A stretch of 41,069 bases of DNA, from contig JBKPSO010000003.1 of assembly GCA_046735055.1 (NCBI GenBank), positions 1-41,069 of the forward strand, given 5' to 3'. Shown in pieces: positions 37,381 through 41,069 of this stretch. This DNA comes from DATBLE01 sp046735055 (GTDB lineage Bacteria; Actinomycetota; Thermoleophilia; Gaiellales; Gaiellaceae). The notes under the pieces were generated by a model. It saw only the letters and a list, made by a program, of their open reading frames with translations. It had not been told where the DNA came from and did no database searches. How positions within the stretch are numbered: position 1 is the first letter of the stretch; every line of letters begins with the position of its first letter. A program made the translations under genes and the position numbers.

Positions 37381-38517
37381 CTAGTCGTTGAGCGGGATCA
37401 GCGAGGCCTCGGCCATCGCGAGCGCGGCCGGCTTCGCCATCTTCAGGCGCTTCGGGCGGTGCATGCCCTCGGCGATCCACTTGTCGATCTCGTGGAAGAG
37501 CTCATCGATCAGGATGTCCGAGGAGACCTTCTTCAGCACGCGACCGTGCGCGTAGACGAAGCCGACGTCGCGACCGCCCGCGATCCCGAAGTCGGCGTCG
37601 CCGGCCTCGCCCGGTCCGTTCACCGCACAACCGAGCACTGCAACTTCAAAATGCTGAGCGTAGGCGCCGAGGCGGTCCTCGACCTGTACGGCGAGCTTCT
37701 CGACGCCGACGTTGTCGCGGCCACAGCTCGGGCACGCGATCAAGATCGGCCCGCGCTCGCGAAGTCCCAGCGCCTTCAGGATCTCGAACGCCGTCTTGAC
37801 CTCCTCGACCGGATCGGCGGTGAGCGAGACGCGAATCGTGTCGCCGATCCCGTCGACGAGCAGCGCGCCCATTCCGACCGCGCTCTTGATCGAGCCCGAG
37901 AACGGCGTCCCCGCCTCGGTCACGCCGAGGTGGAGCGGGTAGGGCACCTTCGCGGAGAGCATCCGGTAGGCGCGGATCATCGTCGGCACGTGGCTCGACT
38001 TCACAGAAATCTTGAAATCTCTGTAGTCGAGCCGCTCGAGCAGGCGCACCTCCTCGAGCGCGGCCTCGACGAGCGCCTCGGCCTGGTCGCGGTGGGCGAC
38101 GTCCTCGAGGTGCTTCGGCAGCGAGCCCGAGTTCGCGCCGATCCGCATCGGGATGCCGGCCCGCTTCGCGGCCTGGACGACCATCGCCACCTTGTCCGGC
38201 CCGCCGATGTTCCCTGGGTTGATCCGCACGGCGGCGACGCCGGCCTCGATCGCCTTCAGCGCCAGCGAGGCGTTGAAGTGGATGTCGGCGATCACCGGAA
38301 TCGGCGAGAAGCGCACGATCCGCGGCAGTGCCTCGGCGTCCTCGGTCTTCGGGACGGCGACGCGGACGACCTCGCAGCCGGCGGACGCGAGCGCGGCAAT
38401 CTGCGCCGTCGTCGCCTCGACGTCGTGCGTCTTCGTCAGCGTCATCGACTGGACGACCACGGGGGCGCCGCCGCCGATCGTCGCGCTGCCGACCGAGATC
38501 TGGCGCGTGCTTGCCAT
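37381..38517 (-). CDS. ispG: 4-hydroxy-3-methylbut-2-enyl diphosphate synthase (IspG/GcpE)
   Basis: 378-aa [4Fe-4S] enzyme of the MEP pathway, converting MEcPP to HMBPP. The cluster ligands Cys262 and Cys265 (ACPSCGR), Cys297 (GCAVNGPGE) and Glu304 are all present. The TIM-barrel half has VVVQSMTLTKTHD, PVIADIHFNASLAL and RINPGNIGG. The length is normal for the two-domain bacterial form. It lies 13 bp after rseP and 12 bp before proS on the same strand, and its partner gene dxr is two genes upstream. Confidence 0.96.
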   Translation of the reverse strand: MASTRQISVGSATIGGGAPVVVQSMTLTKTHDVEATTAQIAALASAGCEVVRVAVPKTEDAEALPRIVRFSPIPVIADIHFNASLALKAIEAGVAAVRINPGNIGGPDKVAMVVQAAKRAGIPMRIGANSGSLPKHLEDVAHRDQAEALVEAALEEVRLLERLDYRDFKISVKSSHVPTMIRAYRMLSAKVPYPLHLGVTEAGTPFSGSIKSAVGMGALLVDGIGDTIRVSLTADPVEEVKTAFEILKALGLRERGPILIACPSCGRDNVGVEKLAVQVEDRLGAYAQHFEVAVLGCAVNGPGEAGDADFGIAGGRDVGFVYAHGRVLKKVSSDILIDELFHEIDKWIAEGMHRPKRLKMAKPAALAMAEASLIPLND

Positions 38518-38530
38518 CGGGCCTTCTAGC

Positions 38531-39730
38531 TTAGCTTCCTCCCAGCCGATTCACGTCGTTCGAGAGCCCGATGAACAACACGAAGAGGACGAGCGCGATC
38601 CCGATCACCGAGACACGCTCGTAGACCTCGCGGCCGACCGCGCGGCCGCGCAGCCCCTCGATGATCGAGAACGCGATGTGGCCGCCGTCGAGGGGCAGCA
38701 GTGGGAGCAGGTTCATCAACGCGAGCGACAGGCTGATCAGCCCGAGCACCCAGAAGTAGCTCTCCGCGCCCTGCTTCTGTGCAGTGTTCAGCGTCTGGCT
38801 GATCCCGACGGGGCTCGAGATGTCCTTGCGGCCTTCGCCGTGCACGAGTCGGGCGATCGATCGCCCGATTTCTCGCGTGACGACGCCGGTCAGCTTCACC
38901 GATTGCCACAGCGACTCGGCGATGCCGAGCCTCTCGCCGCGCAGGACGAACCCGAGCCGGTACCCGCCCTCGATCCGCTGCGGTCGCACCGGCCCGAGCG
39001 CCAGGATGCGGCCGTCGCGCTGGACGACGAGGGTAAGCGGGCGCCCGTGGGAGGCCGCGATCTGCTCGGGGATGTCGTTCGGCTGGACGACAGCGTTGTT
39101 GACGGTGATGATCCTGTCACCCGGCCGGAGGCCGATCGCGGCGGCAGGGTGGTTCGGCAGGACCTGGTCGACGGTCGAGGTTGCCTTCCCGCCGCCGACG
39201 TAGAAGAGCGCCGCGAACAGGAGCACTGCGAAGACGAGGTTGGTCATCGGGCCGGCAAGGATCACAGCGATCCGCTTGAAGGTGTGCTGGCGCCAGTACG
39301 CCTGCGGCGAGAGGCCGTCCTCGAGCTCCTGGAGGCCACGCTCGAAGCCCTCCGGCGGGTTGTCGCCGGCGAGGCGCTTCAGCTCCTCGAGCGCGTTGCG
39401 AGCGGCCGCCTCGTCCTCGGCGGCGAGCGCGCGCTTCAGCCGTTGGACCGGGCCGGCGAGCTCGGGCCGCTCTCGCAGCGCCCGGCCGAAGTACACGTCG
39501 GCGTCGCTCGGCGCCGGGCGGTGCATCCCTGGGATCTTCACGTAGCCGCCGAGCGGGATCGCGCCGATTCCGTACTCGATCCCGTTCCGGTTCGTCTTCA
39601 CCAGCGCAGGCGGAAACCCGACGTAGAAGCGCCGCGGCCGCATGCCCACGACGAGCGCCGTGAAGAAGTGCCCGGCCTCGTGGACGAGGATCAGGGAGGC
39701 GAGGCCGATGATCGCGATCAGGACGCTCAT
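38531..39730 (-). CDS. rseP: RIP-family site-2 metalloprotease RseP
   Basis: 399-aa integral membrane zinc protease that cuts membrane-spanning substrates such as anti-sigma factors. HExxH (LVHEAGHFF, His17, Glu18, His21) lies in the first helix and the LDG motif (LLPLDGGHIAFSI) near residue 350. A PDZ domain (about residues 200-280, NHPAAAIGLRPGDRIITVNN) lies between. The insertion at about residues 75-130 is charged and helical. ATG 39730 overlaps the dxr stop by 4 nt, the conserved dxr-rseP order. Its target anti-sigma is not in the window. Confidence 0.93.
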   Translation of the reverse strand: MSVLIAIIGLASLILVHEAGHFFTALVVGMRPRRFYVGFPPALVKTNRNGIEYGIGAIPLGGYVKIPGMHRPAPSDADVYFGRALRERPELAGPVQRLKRALAAEDEAAARNALEELKRLAGDNPPEGFERGLQELEDGLSPQAYWRQHTFKRIAVILAGPMTNLVFAVLLFAALFYVGGGKATSTVDQVLPNHPAAAIGLRPGDRIITVNNAVVQPNDIPEQIAASHGRPLTLVVQRDGRILALGPVRPQRIEGGYRLGFVLRGERLGIAESLWQSVKLTGVVTREIGRSIARLVHGEGRKDISSPVGISQTLNTAQKQGAESYFWVLGLISLSLALMNLLPLLPLDGGHIAFSIIEGLRGRAVGREVYERVSVIGIALVLFVLFIGLSNDVNRLGGS

Positions 39731-40788
39731 GCGACCGGAGCTTTCTCCTCTGTCAGGCGGCGTGCCTGTGCATCCGCTTCGATCAGGTCGTCGAGGTCGC
39801 GTGCGGTGACGCCGTCGACGGCGGCGAGCGTCTCCTCGACCGTGTCGGCGATCCCGAGGAACGGCAGCCGGCCGTCGAGGAACGCCGCGACGGCGACCTC
39901 GTTCGCCGCGTTGTACGCGCATGGGTAGGTGCCTCCGAGCTCGCCGGCGCGGCGCGCCAGTGCGAGCATAGGGAACGTCTCCAGGTCCGGGGCGTGGAAC
40001 TCCAGGGTCAACCCCGCAGCCAGGTCGAGCGGCGGGATAGGGGTCGCCGCTCGTTCGGGGTAGGTGAGCGCATACGAGATCGGCACGCGCATGTCCGGAT
40101 AACCGAGATGCGCGAGCGTTGCACCGTCGCGGAGACGGACGAGCGAATGGACGATCGAGGTCGGGTGGACGACGACCTCGATCCGCTCGTACGGGAGCCC
40201 GAACAGAAAATGGGCTTCGATCAGCTCGAGGCCTTTGTTCGCAAGTGTCGCCGAGTCGATCGTGATCTTCGGCCCCATGCTCCAGGTCGGGTGCGCGAGC
40301 GCCTCGTCCGGGGTGACGTCCCCGAGCTCGTCGCGCGCGCGGCCGCGGAACGGTCCGCCCGAGGCTGTGAGGACGAGCGAGTCGACCTGGTCGGCGGTGC
40401 GGCCCTCCAGGCACTGGAAAGCAGCCGAATGCTCGCTGTCGACGGGTAGCAGCCGACCTCCTCCCCGCTCCCCGGCGGCCAGCGCAAGCTCGCCGGCGGC
40501 GACGAGGCTCTCCTTGTTCGCAAGCGCGAGATCGATCCCCCGCTCGAGCGCCCAGAGTGTGACCGGCAAGCCGGCGAAGCCGACGACGGCGTTGAGGACG
40601 ACGTCCGGCTCGGCGCGCTCGAGCAGCGCGGTAGGGTCGCCGCCGACCTGGGTGAGCGGCGCCAGCCCGTCGATCGGCGTGCTGCCGGAGGCCGCCGCGA
40701 CGAGCTCGAGCTCGGGGTGCGCGTCGACGATCTCGACGGCCTGGCGGCCGATCGAGCCCGTGGCGCCGACAAGGGCGACTCTCTTCAC
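39727..40788 (-). CDS. dxr: 1-deoxy-D-xylulose-5-phosphate reductoisomerase
   Basis: 353-aa enzyme committing DXP to the MEP pathway, NADPH- and Mn/Mg-dependent. The N-terminal Rossmann motif is VKRVALVGATGSIGRQ. The metal and substrate motifs are LALANKESLVAAGE, LPVDSEHSAAFQCL, LTASGGPF and THPTWSMGPKITIDSATLAN-like blocks (here AHPTWSMGPK, then ITIDSATLANKG). YPCAYNAANEVAVAAF completes the catalytic part. It is slightly short for the family, mainly in the C-terminal helical domain. GTG 40788 is preferred over an upstream GTG at 40845: the Rossmann fold begins there, with a -10-like box six bases before it. Confidence 0.94.
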   Translation of the reverse strand: MKRVALVGATGSIGRQAVEIVDAHPELELVAAASGSTPIDGLAPLTQVGGDPTALLERAEPDVVLNAVVGFAGLPVTLWALERGIDLALANKESLVAAGELALAAGERGGGRLLPVDSEHSAAFQCLEGRTADQVDSLVLTASGGPFRGRARDELGDVTPDEALAHPTWSMGPKITIDSATLANKGLELIEAHFLFGLPYERIEVVVHPTSIVHSLVRLRDGATLAHLGYPDMRVPISYALTYPERAATPIPPLDLAAGLTLEFHAPDLETFPMLALARRAGELGGTYPCAYNAANEVAVAAFLDGRLPFLGIADTVEETLAAVDGVTARDLDDLIEADAQARRLTEEKAPVA

Positions 40789-40794
40789 GGAAAC

Positions 40795-40801
40795 AGTATT
40801 A
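40795..40801 (-). promoter_or_regulatory. Candidate -10 box for dxr
   Basis: On the minus strand, TAATACT ends 6 nt before GTG 40788, with no Shine-Dalgarno between. This is the leaderless pattern seen elsewhere in the window. The 40802-40976 stretch holds no gene that I can support. Confidence 0.45.
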
Positions 40802-40976
40802 CTGCGGGCTTGCAGCGTCCCTCTCTCGTCACTTTCGCGTTTCACACGGATTCGGATTTCGGCGATACGATCGCCTCGGGGAGGAGGCTGGGTCCACCGC
40901 GGCCCGCCAGAGAGGACACGTTCCGAACCGCCTAGCTGCGCTTGGTCGGTGAAAAGTTCACGGTCCGGTCATGTTT

Positions 40977-41069
40977 TCAGGCGGCGAGGTCGGCGTCGGT
41001 GATGCGGGCGTTGAGGGCCTGCTCGAAGTTGCGCCAGGAGCGCGCGAGCGCTGAGCGGGCGGCGATCTC
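40977..41069 (-). CDS. 3' end of a gene cut by the right edge, unidentified
   Basis: The minus-strand frame reads EIAARSALARSWRNFEQALN and ARITDADLAA to a TGA at 40977-40979. The 30 codons have normal GC3 and look genuine. The basic, helical end with SWRNFEQALNARI is reminiscent of transposase or short helical C-termini, but I cannot assign it. The upstream portion is outside the window. Confidence 0.5.
   Translation of the reverse strand, partial: EIAARSALARSWRNFEQALNARITDADLAA

Overview
The window is high-GC DNA from an actinobacterium, most likely a deep-branching one of the Thermoleophilia (Gaiellales or Solirubrobacterales) type. The lineage is inferred from the gene set: MurT/GatD, a GarA-like FHA protein beside an FtsR-like MerR regulator, an RsiG-like small protein, a ManC-phosphomannomutase fusion, two RpoD-type sigma factors, strong GC3 bias, and several starts that look leaderless (a TAnnnT box 6-9 nt before the start codon). 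No plasmid, CRISPR or complete phage is visible.

Region 1-23 kb looks like stable chromosome. It holds gatD/murT (peptidoglycan amidation), an HNH-repeat DNA-binding protein, a class II amidotransferase, two convergent sigma factors, small membrane proteins, and a minus-strand run of mannose-1-P guanylyltransferase fusion, RsiG-like protein, GarA-like FHA, FtsR-like regulator and apt. Next come a PgsA-like phosphatidyltransferase divergent from a compact HutF-like amidohydrolase, a secreted GH99-like protein and a DUF2182 membrane protein. A membrane-lipid set follows: two UPF0104 flippase-like proteins, PAP2 phosphatase, MBL hydrolase, a holin-like/phosphatase fusion and an AI-2E transporter. 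Convergent neighbours often overlap by 4 nt at their stops. Two copies of one GC-rich hairpin sit at two other convergent junctions.

Region 23-35 kb looks accessory and partly decayed. It contains a deleted LuxR response regulator, a truncated VOC protein, a YecM-like gene with a frameshift, and an IS1182-like transposase remnant. These precede a mostly intact block of a large ATP-binding LuxR regulator, a DUF4242 protein, two different vanadium-haloperoxidase-like secreted proteins and a small four-cysteine secreted protein between them. Degraded phage-type genes follow, one interrupted in frame by an amber codon, and the region ends at a tRNA-Pro(GGG) gene whose 3' end faces the debris. That is the usual arrangement at a tRNA integration site.

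Region 35-41 kb returns to core genes on the minus strand: dxr, rseP, ispG (isoprenoid precursors and regulated membrane proteolysis), proS, an Xre-type regulator and a small holin-like membrane protein, then the tRNA-Pro. A partial gene is cut by the right edge. The strongest candidates for something little described are the haloperoxidase/LuxR island, the single-motif RsiG-like protein, and the regulatory DNA architecture (symmetric divergent promoter, paired direct repeats, dyad operator).
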